Source: Leclercia adecarboxylata (lineage in GTDB: Bacteria; Pseudomonadota; Gammaproteobacteria; Enterobacterales; Enterobacteriaceae). From it: 64,000 nt of DNA. The notes beneath the pieces are model-generated. The model was not told where the DNA came from, made no database searches, and saw only the letters and a list, made by a program, of their open reading frames with translations. Shown here in pieces: positions 34,683 to 43,735 of the stretch. Where the stretch lies: positions 3,782,001-3,846,000 of the forward strand of contig LR590464.1 of the NCBI GenBank assembly GCA_901472455.1, written 5' to 3'. Both the position numbers and the translations under genes were made by a program. Each line of letters starts with the position of its first letter. The first letter of the stretch is position 1.

Positions 34683-35639
34683 TTATTCCTTTAATGGCTC
34701 ATTCACTGCTGATTGCCAGTAAAGCGGCGACCCAAACGTCTCAACATAGTAATCAATCACCGCCCGCACGTTCAGCGGCGGGTGGCGCGTATGGGGGTAG
34801 ATCGCCGCTATGTTGAGTGGCTCGGTATTGATGGAGGTCTCCCATTCCGGCAGCAGTTTCACCAGCTCACCGCTGTGGAACCTGTCGCCAAGCAGCCAGT
34901 CCGGGAACAGCACTATCCCCATCCCACCCAGCGCGGCGATAAGCAGGGTTTCGGCATTATTGGAGGACATCAGCGGAGAGACGGGATAGTGGGTCCACAC
35001 CTCGCCGGGCCGACGCAGCAGCCAGCGGTTGGGACCGGACGAGCCGCGATAGATCAGGCATTTGTGCTGCACAATGTCGTCCGGCGTTTCCGGCGTGCCG
35101 TATTTGCGCAGGTAGGCCGGGGAGGCGGCCAGATGATAAAACTGCTGGCCCAATACCCGGGCGTGAAACGTGGAGTCGGTCAGCGCGCCGATGCGAAAGA
35201 TCACGTCGGCGGCATCCCGATGGGGATCGATGTAATCATCGGTCAGCGTCAGCTCAATGCTGAGGCGGGGATAACGCTCGGTCAGGCCGGGAAGACCGGG
35301 GGCAATATGCCGCTGGCCAAAAAAGACCGGGGCGTTAATGCGCACCACGCCGGACGGCTCCCGCTTGCGCTCATCCAGCTCCCGGCGCGCATCGTCAAGA
35401 TTGCCAAGCATCTGTCGTGCAAAACGGATAAAGAGATGCCCGCTCTCGGTCGGGATAATGGCCCGCGTATTGCGGTAGAAAAGCTGCTGGCCGAGCGCAT
35501 CCTCAAGCTGATGAATGATGCGGGAAACCTGCGAAGCTGAAATCCCCTCCCGACGTGCCACCACCGAAAAATTCTGGGTCTCATAGACTGCCGTAAAGAT
35601 CAGCAGCCAGCGAATGGTGATGTTTGTCGCGTCGTACAT
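34683..35639 (-). CDS. LysR-family transcriptional regulator
   Basis: A 318-residue intact LysR regulator. The N-terminal winged helix-turn-helix covers residues 8-67 (FSVVARREGISASQVSRIIH is the recognition region), followed by a periplasmic-binding-protein-like effector domain. It is closest in look to the AaeR/DmlR-like group, from general pattern only. It diverges from the small transporter pair starting at 35740, with 100 bases between, and probably controls it. The phosphotransferase gene follows on the same strand. Confidence 0.88.
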   Translation of the reverse strand: MYDATNITIRWLLIFTAVYETQNFSVVARREGISASQVSRIIHQLEDALGQQLFYRNTRAIIPTESGHLFIRFARQMLGNLDDARRELDERKREPSGVVRINAPVFFGQRHIAPGLPGLTERYPRLSIELTLTDDYIDPHRDAADVIFRIGALTDSTFHARVLGQQFYHLAASPAYLRKYGTPETPDDIVQHKCLIYRGSSGPNRWLLRRPGEVWTHYPVSPLMSSNNAETLLIAALGGMGIVLFPDWLLGDRFHSGELVKLLPEWETSINTEPLNIAAIYPHTRHPPLNVRAVIDYYVETFGSPLYWQSAVNEPLKE

Positions 35640-35739
35640 TGATGCATTTCCTGCACAGGTGTTTATTGCATTATGGCATTTTTCTCACGGATGTTCAGGC
35701 GTACGCTTCCCGGCCTGAACAATGGAGAGATGGCGTGGT

Positions 35740-36175
35740 ATGCAACTGATATTGATTTTATTCGTTATTGCGGGCGGCATGGGGCTGTCCGTGGAGGCGG
35801 GATTGCTGGGGCCGCTCGGCGGTGAAGTGGGGCGATCTGTGGGCAACGTTCAGCGTGTTCGGCGTCGGTGCCGCCCTGACGTTTTTGCTGATGCTGTTTT
35901 TCAGCCCGCGCAACAGCCCGTCGTTTTTCGCCCAGCCCTCATGGCAGCTGCTGGGCGGGGTGCTCGGCCCGGTCTACGTGATTATTCTGACCATCGCCAC
36001 ACCCGCGATTGGCATCGCCATGACCATGATTGGCATCCTGGCGGGCCAGGTCTTTAAGAGCCTGATCATCGACCACTATGGTCTGCTGGGAACGCCGCAC
36101 CGCAAAATTGACAGTAAACGTATCATCGCGCTGGGCTTCATCATCGCCGCGCTGGTACTGGTTGCACAGGGGTAA
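35740..36175 (+). CDS. DMT/YdcZ-like small membrane transporter, first of a pair (one apparent indel)
   Basis: DUF606 (YdcZ-type) drug/metabolite transporter half, about 144 residues with five predicted membrane helices. The frame breaks where GGGG near 35829-35832 should be GGG; then GGEVGDLWATFSVFGVGAAL follows. The start ATG at 35740 gives MQLILILFVIAGGMGLS. DUF606 proteins often come as adjacent pairs that may act as a heterodimer, and the second half follows seven bases later. Divergent from the LysR gene. Confidence 0.75.
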
Positions 36176-36182
36176 AAGAACA

Positions 36183-36667
36183 ATGACATTAATTATGATT
36201 ATTCTGGCGGTGATCGGGGGAGCCACCCTGAGCATTCAGGCCGCCATTAACGGCCAGCTGGGCAGCAGCGTTGGGGTCTTTAAAAGTGCCTTTCTGACCT
36301 TTTCCGTCGGCGCGCTGATCACCGCCCTGCTGATCTTCTTCTTTGAGCCGAAACAGGCGGTCACCCTGCTGGATGTGCCCAAATGGCAGCTGCTGGGCGC
36401 GATGTTCGGGGTGCCCTATATCGTGATCATGGTATTTGCCGTGCAGCGTATCGGTACGGCGGTCGCCACGGTGCGGTGATTTTCGGGCAACTGACCATGA
36501 GCATGCTGATCGACCACTTTGGCTGGCTGGGCAACGCGGCGATTCCCTTCTCGATGAGCCGTCTCGGCGCCATCCTCTGCCTGGGGATCGCCCTTTTCTT
36601 TATCTACTCCAGCAGCAGAACGCCTGAAACGACAGGTGAACCTGCAACGGAAACCGCAAGCGACTAA
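36183..36667 (+). CDS. DMT/YdcZ-like small membrane transporter, second of a pair (one apparent indel)
   Basis: A DUF606-type protein paralogous to its upstream neighbour, about 161 residues. It starts MTLIMIILAVIGGATLSIQA, and the conserved AINGQLG and FGWLGNA parts are visible. A missing base near 36466 stops the frame at VATVR; adding one gives VATGAVIFGQLTMSMLIDHF. It likely pairs with the upstream half to form one small transporter; substrate unknown. The C-terminal tail is hydrophilic (TPETTGEPATETASD). Confidence 0.75.
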
Positions 36668-36674
36668 CCTCATG

Positions 36675-36721
36675 CCCGGCCTGCCTCCCTCGCAGGCCGG
36701 GTAAGCCATGCGCCACCCGGC
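36675..36721 (+). terminator. Hairpin plus REP after the transporter pair
   Basis: CCCGGCCTGC (36675-36684) pairs with GCAGGCCGGG (36692-36701). The right arm overlaps a REP palindrome (GCCGGGTAAGCC to CCACCCGGC, 36696-36721), of the same type as at 5746 and 43701. It closes the transporter transcript. Confidence 0.6.
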
Positions 36722-36788
36722 AAGCCCATTCGCCAGCGCGCGGCAAATTGGGTATCATCCCCTCCTCTTTTTTCCTCCGGTCTGCCTG

Positions 36789-37475
36789 ATGTCTGCCATT
36801 ATCGATACCTTTATTGCCCCGCCGTGCCACACCCCGATAGAGACGCTCTGGCAGGACGATCATCTGGTGCTGATCAATAAGCCCAGCGGGCTGCTCAGCC
36901 TGTCGGGGAAGAATCCGCAAAACCTCGATTCCGTGCATCACCGGCTGGTACAGACGTTTCCCGGCTGCACCCTGGTGCATCGCCTGGATTTCGGCACCTC
37001 CGGGCTGATGGTGATTGCCCGTAACAAGGCGATCAATGCCGCCCTCTGCCAGCAGTTCAGCCAGCGCAGCGTCAGCAAGATCTACACCGCCCTGCTCTGC
37101 GGCCATCTGGCCGATGACGACGGGGTGATAGACGCCCCCATTGCCAAAGATCCGGCCCTGTTCCCGCTGATGTCGATTTGCGCCATCAGCGGCAAGCCCG
37201 CCCGCTCCCGCTATCGGGTCATCGAGCGCTTTTATCATCAGGAAAACGTGCCGGTGACGCGGGTCGTCCTCATCCCGGAGACCGGGCGCACCCACCAGCT
37301 GCGTATTCACTGCCAGCAGTTGGGCCACCCCATTCTGGGCTGCGACCTGTACGGCGGGCTTCTGCCCCCCGGCACCGAAAAGACGCCGCGACTGATGCTG
37401 CACGCCAGCGAGCTGCATTTTGTCCATCCCATTAGCGGGGAGCCGATGGTTGTTCGCAGTGCCAGCCCGTTCTGA
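36789..37475 (+). CDS. RluA-family pseudouridine synthase
   Basis: RNA-modifying enzyme that isomerises uridine in rRNA or tRNA. The RluA signature HRLDFGTSGLMV holds catalytic Asp67. Other family motifs are NKPSGLLS near residue 30 and TGRTHQLRIHCQQLGHPILGC near 165-185. About 228 residues with an intact frame. I use the ATG at 36789 (MSAIIDTFIAPP) because sequence before it is not conserved-like and overlaps the REP. It has no N-terminal S4 domain, as in RluA itself, but it differs enough that I do not assign the rluA symbol. It stands alone. Confidence 0.85.
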   Translation: MSAIIDTFIAPPCHTPIETLWQDDHLVLINKPSGLLSLSGKNPQNLDSVHHRLVQTFPGCTLVHRLDFGTSGLMVIARNKAINAALCQQFSQRSVSKIYTALLCGHLADDDGVIDAPIAKDPALFPLMSICAISGKPARSRYRVIERFYHQENVPVTRVVLIPETGRTHQLRIHCQQLGHPILGCDLYGGLLPPGTEKTPRLMLHASELHFVHPISGEPMVVRSASPF

Positions 37476-37621
37476 AAATCTCTCTCACGGGTAGCCTGCT
37501 ACTCTGAGGCGTTCCATCCGGTGCGCGACCGGGTACGCCCCCCAGAACGCGGGCGTGACGGCAAACTGCTGAGGGTCCGGGAAGTGGAGAACGGATGATG
37601 GCGCTTATCCGGCAACTGAAC

Positions 37622-38140
37622 TCACCCCACCTGCTGCACCTCGGGTGCCAGATACACCCGCACATAGCGCACAAACTTGCCGACAAACACCCCGGCGAAC
37701 AGCCCGCCGGTGATAATGACGAACGCACTGACCCCAGGGCGCTGCAGCACCTCGGGTGCGATGGCGCTCATCACCCCCAGCACGTACTTCACCGCGAAGG
37801 CGAGCATCATAAAAGGCAGGGCGGAGTAGTCTGCTGCACGATAGAGGCTGCGCGGCGCGGCGGCGCGCGCAATCGCCGTGCGTTTGATCAGGATATAGCC
37901 CATCGCCGCGCCGCTGAGTAGCCCCACCAGCCACAGGGAGCCGGTCGCCAGCGTCAGCGTGCGGAAAACCAGCAGATCGTAGATATCCCAGATCAGAAAA
38001 ATAGCCGGGATGATGGCCAGCTTCTCCAGCGTCACCGTGGCGGGCTTACGTGCCTTGATGCCCCGGCTGAGCAGAAACAGCAGGATGAGATAGACCCAGA
38101 AAGGCGTATGGATCAGGATACCCGAAATGAAATCAATCAT
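37622..38140 (-). CDS. Multi-pass inner membrane protein
   Basis: About 172 residues with five or so hydrophobic helices (PFWVYLILLFLLS, LAIIPAIFLIWDIYDLLVF, LWLVGLLSGAAMGYILI, LPFMMLAFAVKYVLGVM, FVIITGGLFAGVFVGKF). It resembles the DUF6622-type membrane proteins of enterobacteria; function unknown. I prefer the ATG at 38140 (MIDFISGILIHTPFW) to the one at 38179, whose N-terminal extension is not membrane-like. It is convergent with the pseudouridine synthase. Confidence 0.65.
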   Translation of the reverse strand: MIDFISGILIHTPFWVYLILLFLLSRGIKARKPATVTLEKLAIIPAIFLIWDIYDLLVFRTLTLATGSLWLVGLLSGAAMGYILIKRTAIARAAAPRSLYRAADYSALPFMMLAFAVKYVLGVMSAIAPEVLQRPGVSAFVIITGGLFAGVFVGKFVRYVRVYLAPEVQQVG

Positions 38141-38725
38141 ATGGTTCACCGTTGCAGCACCTGGATGACACCGTGTCACCGCTCCGGCTCAGTATTGCCT
38201 ATGGCACCCGCTTCACCATCATACTTTATCAGGGTATTTAATCTCGCCCTTCGCTTACTCTTTTAGAAGTACCCTTTCCAATGAATCATTGTAATCTATG
38301 CATAATATACTCACCCGCTTCGCTAGATTATTTTTTAGTCGCCTTTATATACTGCGAATAATATAAAAATCAATTAAGACTAATCCCACGTATTTTAATT
38401 TTTTATGCACTATGCATCTGTTAACACTTTTGTAAACATACGTAAAGAACCCCGCCACGTCTGGACTCGCACGCTTCAGCGAGACACAAAAAAAACAGGC
38501 AAAGCCGCCCTGCCGGAAGGTCGTTTGATAACATAACCTTGTAGAGAAATAGTATAAAAACAAGCGAGCCGATATTTTCTCCAACTCATCATGCGCACTG
38601 GAAATTATTGGAAAAATTCCGGTTTGACGATTTAAAAATAGTGACTAAATTTAATTCTGAACGACACCGGATACGAATGAAAACGTATCTTACTGACATA
38701 AACGATGTAAATGAGGAAACATAAT
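38141..38725. other. AT-rich intergenic region ahead of yciG
   Basis: No gene is supported in these 585 bases. The sequence is AT-rich and includes likely promoter material for the yciG operon, which is RpoS-controlled in related bacteria. I see no definite sigma-S boxes that I can defend. The ribosome site is ATGAGGAAAC, just before the ATG at 38726. Confidence 0.4.
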
Positions 38726-38912
38726 ATGGGCAGAGCAACGTGGTGGTTCAGGTAATTTCTCACAGGACCGTGAAAAGGCCTCTGAAGCGGGTAAAAAAGG
38801 TGGACAGCAAAGCGGCGGTAATTTCAAAAATGACCCGCAGCGCGCATCTGAAGCAGGTAAAAAGGGTGGTCAGCATAGCCATGGTGGCGGACGCAAATCC
38901 GACAACTCTTAA
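38726..38912 (+). CDS. yciG: YciG-like KGG-motif stress protein (one apparent indel)
   Basis: A 61-residue hydrophilic protein with two KGG repeats (EKASEAGKKGGQQSGGNF and QRASEAGKKGGQHSHGG). The first codons as given are ATGGGC, which gives an early stop. With one G fewer the product begins MAEQRGGSGNFSQDREKASE, as in YciG/YmdF. These proteins are induced in stationary phase and stress; YciG has been linked to motility. It heads the yciG-yciF-yciE-katN cluster known from Salmonella and other enterics. It is too short and broken to show up as a clean open frame. Confidence 0.8.
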
Positions 38913-38955
38913 TTCATCTCATTATTAAAGCCTGTTATTCACTTTAATCGGTAAT

Positions 38956-38984
38956 CTGCGGGTCCGCGGGCTCGCAGAATTTTT
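38956..38984 (+). terminator. Terminator-like hairpin between yciG and yciF
   Basis: CTGCG..CGCAG arms (38956-38977) enclose further pairing (CCGCGG core) and are followed by a T-run (AATTTTT). It lies 43 bases after the yciG stop and may make yciG more abundant than the downstream genes. Confidence 0.6.
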
Positions 38985-39004
38985 ATGTCACTGGAGAAAA
39001 GCAT

Positions 39005-39499
39005 ATGAACATGAAAAGTATAGAAGATGTGTTTATTCACTTGCTATCGGACACTTACAGTGCAGAAAAACAGCTTACCCGTGCTCTGGCGAAATTATCC
39101 CGCGAAGCTGCCAGCCCGGATCTGAGCGCTGCGTTTAAAGCGCACCTGGAAGAGACCCACGGCCAGATTGAGCGTATCGATCAGATCGTGGAGAAAACGC
39201 CCAATATTAAACTGAAAAGAATGAAGTGCGTTGCAATGGAAGGCTTGATTGAAGAAGCCAATGAAGTCCTTGAAAGCACAGAAAAAAATGAAGTGCGCGA
39301 TGCGGCGTTAATCGCGGCAGCGCAGAAAGTCGAACACTATGAGATTGCCAGCTATGGCACCCTCGCCACCCTGGCAGAGCAATTAGGCTATACCCAGGCG
39401 GTAAAATTATTAGCCGAGACGCTGGAAGAAGAGAAATCCACCGATCTTAAACTGACCGATCTGGCCGTCGGTAATATTAATCAGAAAGCAGAAAAGTAA
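39005..39499 (+). CDS. yciF: Ferritin-like protein YciF
   Basis: A DUF892 protein of 164 residues, intact. DUF892 proteins fold as four-helix ferritin-like bundles with a possible di-metal site. Acidic and histidine positions fit, e.g. DTYSAEKQL, HLEETHGQIERI, KVEHYEIASY and ETLEEEKSTD. Part of the yciGFE-katN stress operon; its precise activity is unknown. The start ATG at 39005 is preceded by TGGAGAAA. Confidence 0.87.
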   Translation: MNMKSIEDVFIHLLSDTYSAEKQLTRALAKLSREAASPDLSAAFKAHLEETHGQIERIDQIVEKTPNIKLKRMKCVAMEGLIEEANEVLESTEKNEVRDAALIAAAQKVEHYEIASYGTLATLAEQLGYTQAVKLLAETLEEEKSTDLKLTDLAVGNINQKAEK

Positions 39500-39530
39500 G
39501 CCTGAATTAACCGAACCCGAGGAAGAAAAT

Positions 39531-40037
39531 ATGAATCACGTAGAACACTACCATGACTGGCTACGCGATGCTCACGCCATGGAAAAGCAAGCTGAATCTA
39601 TGCTCGAATCAATGGCGAGCCGCATCGACAATTATCCTGATGTTCGCGCCCGCATAGAACAGCATATTACTGAAACCAAACAGCAGATTACTGTGCTGGA
39701 AGAGATCCTTGATCGTAACGATATTTCTCGTTCGATGTTGAAAGACTCCATGAGCAAAATGATGGCGTTCGGCCAGTCTGTCGGCGGCATGGTCACGTCG
39801 GACGAAATTGTGAAAGGCTCTATTAGCGGCTACGTTTTCGAGCAGTTTGAAATTGCTGTTATACCTCCCTGCTGGCCGCGGCGAAAAAAGCCGGGGACAT
39901 GGCGTCAGTGCCTGCTATCGAGTCTATCCTTGCGGAAGAAACAGCGTATGGCCGACTGGCTCATCCAGCATATCCCGGATACCACCGAGCAATTCCTCCT
40001 GCGTTCAGATGCTGATGGCGTGGAAGCTAAAAAATAA
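39531..40037 (+). CDS. yciE: Ferritin-like protein YciE (two compensating indels)
   Basis: A DUF892 protein, paralogous to the preceding gene; 168 residues. The frame reads through but is shifted between about 39858 and 39945. A missing T after GAAATTGC and an extra T before ATGGCC turn the conserved CYTSLLAAAKKAGDMASVPA stretch and the following AIESILAEE helix into basic nonsense. Correcting both restores the third and fourth helices. The N-terminal helices (HYHDWLRDAHAMEKQAESML, HITETKQQITVLEEIL) are normal. 31 bases downstream of yciF. Confidence 0.83.
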   Translation: MNHVEHYHDWLRDAHAMEKQAESMLESMASRIDNYPDVRARIEQHITETKQQITVLEEILDRNDISRSMLKDSMSKMMAFGQSVGGMVTSDEIVKGSISGYVFEQFEIAVIPPCWPRRKKPGTWRQCLLSSLSLRKKQRMADWLIQHIPDTTEQFLLRSDADGVEAKK

Positions 40038-40052
40038 CCCAGGAGTGAGCCT

Positions 40053-40928
40053 ATGTTCCGACACGTAAAACAGTTGCAGTACACCGTTCGCGTCGCCGAG
40101 CCGAATCCCGGCCTCGCGAACCTGCTGCTCGAACAGTTTGGCGGCCCCTCAGGGTGAGCTGGCCGCCGCCTGCCGTTACTTCACGCAGGGGCTGGGGGAC
40201 GACGATCCCGCGCGCAGAGAGATGTTGATGGATATCGCTACCGAAGAGCTGAGCCACCTTGAAATCATCGGTACGTTGGTCGGTATGCTGAATAAAGGTG
40301 CCAAAGGCGAACTGGCCGAAGGCACCGAAAGTGAAGCGGAACTGTATCGCTCCCTGACGGCCAACGGTAACGATAGCCATATCACCTCCCTGCTGTACGG
40401 GGGGTGGGGCCGCCGCTGACCAACTCTGCGGGCGTACCCTGGACTGCGGCCTATATTGACACCATTGGTGAGGCCACAGCCGACCTGCGCTCCAATATCG
40501 CGGCCGAAGCGCGCGCCAAGATCATCTATGAACGCCTGATCAACGTCACTGACGATGTGGGTGTAAAAGATGCCCTTGCGTTCCTGATGACCCGTGAAGC
40601 CGCGCACCCAGCTGTCGTTTGAGAAAGCATTGCAGTCGATTCGCAATAATTTCCCACCGGGGAAACTGCCGCCAATCGAACAATATGCAACCACCTACTA
40701 CAATATGTCTGCAGGTGATGATCTTCGCGGCAGCTGGAACAGCGACGAAAACTTCGAGTACGTTGCCGATCCGCAACCCGCCGTTGACGGTGGCGATGGT
40801 ACGGCTCAGGTCAAGCTCACTAAAGAGCAGGCTGCTATGCTGAAAGCAATGGCGGCCGTACTGAGTCAGATCCGGATGCCAATCCATTGACGGGTGCTGA
40901 GCTGGGGGCCGGTAAAGAAAAACCGTAA
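40053..40928 (+). CDS. katN: Manganese catalase KatN (several apparent indels)
   Basis: Non-haem di-manganese catalase that breaks down hydrogen peroxide, about 290 residues after correction. Family segments are MFRHVKQLQYTVRVAEPNP, the metal-ligand helix DIATEELSHLEIIG, SNIAAEARAKIIYERLI with further ligands, and the C-terminal NPLTGAELGAGKEK. The frame is broken by an extra C near 40145 (FGGPQGELAAA), two extra G near 40395 (LLYGGGPPLTNSAG), an extra C near 40612 (AAHQLSFEKA) and a missing base near 40873. The number of breaks is striking, but each lies in a short run and the corrected protein looks complete. Last gene of the yciGFE-katN operon. Confidence 0.85.
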
Positions 40929-40960
40929 CCCTGCACCGAAGAAAAAAATGCTGTACCACA

Positions 40961-40983
40961 ATGCCCCGTTCCTTACGGGGCAT
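40961..40983 (+). terminator. Terminator after katN
   Basis: ATGCCCCGT (40961-40969) pairs perfectly with ACGGGGCAT (40975-40983), followed by a short T-run. It lies 32 bases after the katN stop and only 24 bases before the oxidase gene, so it could act as an attenuator between katN and the oxidase. Confidence 0.7.
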
Positions 40984-41006
40984 TTCGCTGACAGGGGTAG
41001 AGTACG

Positions 41007-42410
41007 ATGTTCGAACTCGATGCGTTCCATCTCGCCAGGCTTCAGTTCGCCTTCACAGTGTCGTTTCACATTATCTTCCCGGCCTTAACCATCGGTCTGG
41101 CCAGCTATCTGGTAGTGCTCGAGGGCATGTGGCTGAAGACAAAAAATGACGTCTGGCGCTCGCTGTATCACTTCTGGTTAAAAATCTTCGCCGTTAACTT
41201 CGGCATGGGCGTGGTCTCGGGCCTGGTAATGGCCTATCAGTTCGGCACCAACTGGAGCGGATTCTCCCAGTTCGCCGGGAGTATCACCGGCCCGCTGCTC
41301 ACCTATGAAGTCTTAACCGCTTTCTTCCTCGAAGCGGGTTTCCTCGGCGTGATGCTGTTTGGCTGGAACAAAGTCGGGCCAGGCCTGCACTTTTTTGCCA
41401 CCTGCATGGTGGCGCTGGGCACCCTGATGTCCACCTTCTGGATCCTCGCCTCCAATAGCTGGATGCACACCCCACAGGGGTTCAGCATCGAGAACGGCCA
41501 GGTGATCCCCGAAGACTGGTTCGCCATCATCTTTAACCCCTCCTTCCCCTACCGCCTGATCCATATGTCCATTGCCGCTTTCCTCAGTAGCGCCCTGTTT
41601 GTGGGTGCCTCGGGGGCCTGGCATTTGCTGCGCGGTAACGATAGCCGGCGGTGCGCAAAATGTTCTCGATGGCGCTGTGGATGGCGCTGCTGGTTGCGCC
41701 GATTCAGGCCTTCGTCGGGGATATGCACGGTCTGAACACCCTCGAACACCAGCCAGCGAAAATCGCCGCCATAGAAGGCCACTGGGAGAACCCACCGGGT
41801 GAAGCCACGCCGCTGCTGCTGTTTGGCGTGCCGGATATGGAGGAGGAGCGCACCCAAATACGGGCTGGAGATCCCGGCGCTCGGCAGCCTGATCCTGACC
41901 CATAGCCTGGATAAGCAGGTCCCGGCGCTGAAAGATTTCCCGAAAGATGAGCGACCCAACTCGCTGATCGTCTTCTGGTCCTTCCGCGTGATGGTCGGCC
42001 TCGGGCTGCTGATGATCCTGATGGGCGTTGTCAGCCTGTGGCTGCGCCATCGCCACCGGCTGTATCACTCCCGTGCGTTCCACTGGTTTGCCCTGAGCAT
42101 GGGGCCAGCCGGGCTGGTGGCCATCCTTGCGGGCTGGATCACCACCGAAGTGGGCCGTCAGCCGTGGGTGGTCTATGGCTATCTACGCACCATTGATGCG
42201 GTGTCGCTGCACAGTACCTTGCAGATGAGCATCAGTCTGCTGGCGTTTTTTGTCGTCTACTGCTCGGTGTTCGGCGTGGGGTATGTCTACCTGGTGCGGT
42301 TAATTAAGAAAGGACCGCAGCCTACCGACAATCTCTCCCTGAATACTGACGGCAGACCCGCGCGTCCGCTCTCGGCGGCAGAACCGGTACCGGAAGAGGA
42401 GAAACCATAA
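41007..42410 (+). CDS. Cytochrome bd-type quinol oxidase subunit I, short Q-loop (two apparent indels)
   Basis: CydA-family subunit that binds the haems and oxidises quinol, 467 residues after correction. Conserved parts are LARLQFAFTVSFHIIFPALT with a haem histidine, MGVVSGLVMAYQFGTNW, and the quinol loop GDMHGLNTLEHQPAKIAAIEGHWE. The loop region is short, as in CioA/cyanide-insensitive oxidases, rather than the long E. coli CydA type. A missing C near 41647 breaks GNDSPAVRKMFSMALWM, and an extra C near 41853 breaks EERTKYGLEIP. It overlaps the next start by one base (TAATG). Confidence 0.85.
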
Positions 42411-43421
42411 TGGGCGTCGATATCTCAGTGATCTGGTTTGCCATCATCGTCTTCGCCACCCTGATGTACATCATCATGGATGGGTTCGATTTGGGTATCG
42501 GCATGCTCTTCTACTTTGAGCGTGACCCGCAGGCGCGTGACGTGATGGTCAACAGCGTCGCGCCGGTGTGGGACGGGAATGAAACCTGGCTGGTGTTGGG
42601 GGGCGCGGGGCTATTTGGTGCCTTCCCCCTGGCCTATGCGGTGATTATCGACGCCCTGACGATCCCCCTGACTGCCATGCTGATTGGTCTCATCTTCCGC
42701 GGCGTGGCCTTTGAGTTTCGTTTTAAAGCCACGCCGTCGCACCGCGGCTTCTGGGACATCTCCTTCGCCGCCGGTTCGCTGCTGGCGACCTTCAGCCAGG
42801 GCATTGTGGTGGGGGCGATGATTAACGGTTTCGACGTGGAGGGCCGTCGTTTTGCCGGTTCCGCGCTGGACTGGCTGACGCCGTTCAACCTGTTCTGCGG
42901 GCTGGGGCTGATGGTGGCTTATACCCTGCTGGGCACCACCTGGCTTATCATGAAAAGCGAAGGGGCGTTACAGCGCCATATGCGCGACCTGACCCGCCAT
43001 GTGCTGCTGGCGCTGCTGGCGGTCGTGGCGGTGGTCAGCATCTGGACGCCTCTCGGCTGGCAGTTTGTGGCCGACCGCTGGTTCTCGCTGCCTAACTTCT
43101 TCTACTTCCTGCCGGTGCCGATACTGGTGGCCGTATGCGGGGTATTGATCTGGCGGCTCACCCGTAACCCGCACAGTCACGCTCGCCCCTTCCTGCTGAC
43201 GCTCGGGCTGATTTTCCTCGGCTTTAGCGGGCTGGGCATTAGCCTGTGGCCCAACATTATCCCGCCGGGCATCACCATCTGGGACGCGGCCGCCCCGCCG
43301 TCCAGCCAGCTGTTTATGCTGGTGGGTACGCTGCTGATTATTCCGCTGATTCTGGTCTACACCGCCTGGAGCTACTACGTGTTCCGCGGCAAAGGTCACG
43401 GATACCGAGGGTTATCACTGA
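42410..43421 (+). CDS. Cytochrome bd-type quinol oxidase subunit II (one apparent indel)
   Basis: CydB-family membrane subunit partnering the upstream gene; 336 residues after correction, typical of the CioB type. The N terminus MGVDISVIWFAIIVFATLMYIIMDGFDLG and the segment WDGNETWLVLGGAGLFGAFP are hallmarks. An extra G near 43393 runs the frame on to 43480. Removing it gives the normal end FRGKVTDTEGYH and a TGA at 43419-43421. No small CydX-like gene follows. Together the pair forms an aerobic oxidase that keeps respiration going when the main oxidases are inhibited. Confidence 0.87.
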
Positions 43422-43454
43422 ATAACATGAAAGTGCCCCTCTCCCTTGCGGCTG

Positions 43455-43665
43455 GCAGGGAAGTACAGAACGTAAGGTGAAGGGAACCGCCACCTGAGTC
43501 GCATGTTCCCCTCACCCCAACCCTCTCCCCAAAGGGGAGAGGGGGCCGACCGTGCCGCTCTTGTTTGTGCGGATCCCTCTGCTCTTGAGGAAGAGGGAAC
43601 CCCTCACCCCAAACCCTTTCCCCAAAGAGGAGAGGGGGCCGACCGTGCCACTATTGTTGTGGGGA
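43455..43665 (+). repeat. Dispersed repeat, copy C with a duplicated tail
   Basis: The segment from about 43463 (GAAGTACAGAACGTAAGG, then AAGGGAACCGCCACCTGAGT) to 43556 matches copies A and B. The tail with CCCTCACCCCAAACCC and a CTTTCCCCAAAGAGGAGAGG palindrome, ending GCCGACCGTGCC, is then repeated at about 43590-43650. Confidence 0.7.
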
Positions 43666-43700
43666 TCACGCAGCCTTCGAGGGGCACTTTCGCCGGGATC

Positions 43701-43726
43701 GCCGGGTGGCGCTCAGGCTTACCCGG
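43701..43726. repeat. REP element
   Basis: GCCGGGTGGCGC to TTACCCGGC, a 26-base imperfect palindrome of REP type. It lies between the oxidase and the convergent SDR gene. Confidence 0.75.
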
Positions 43727-43735
43727 CCTGTAACA

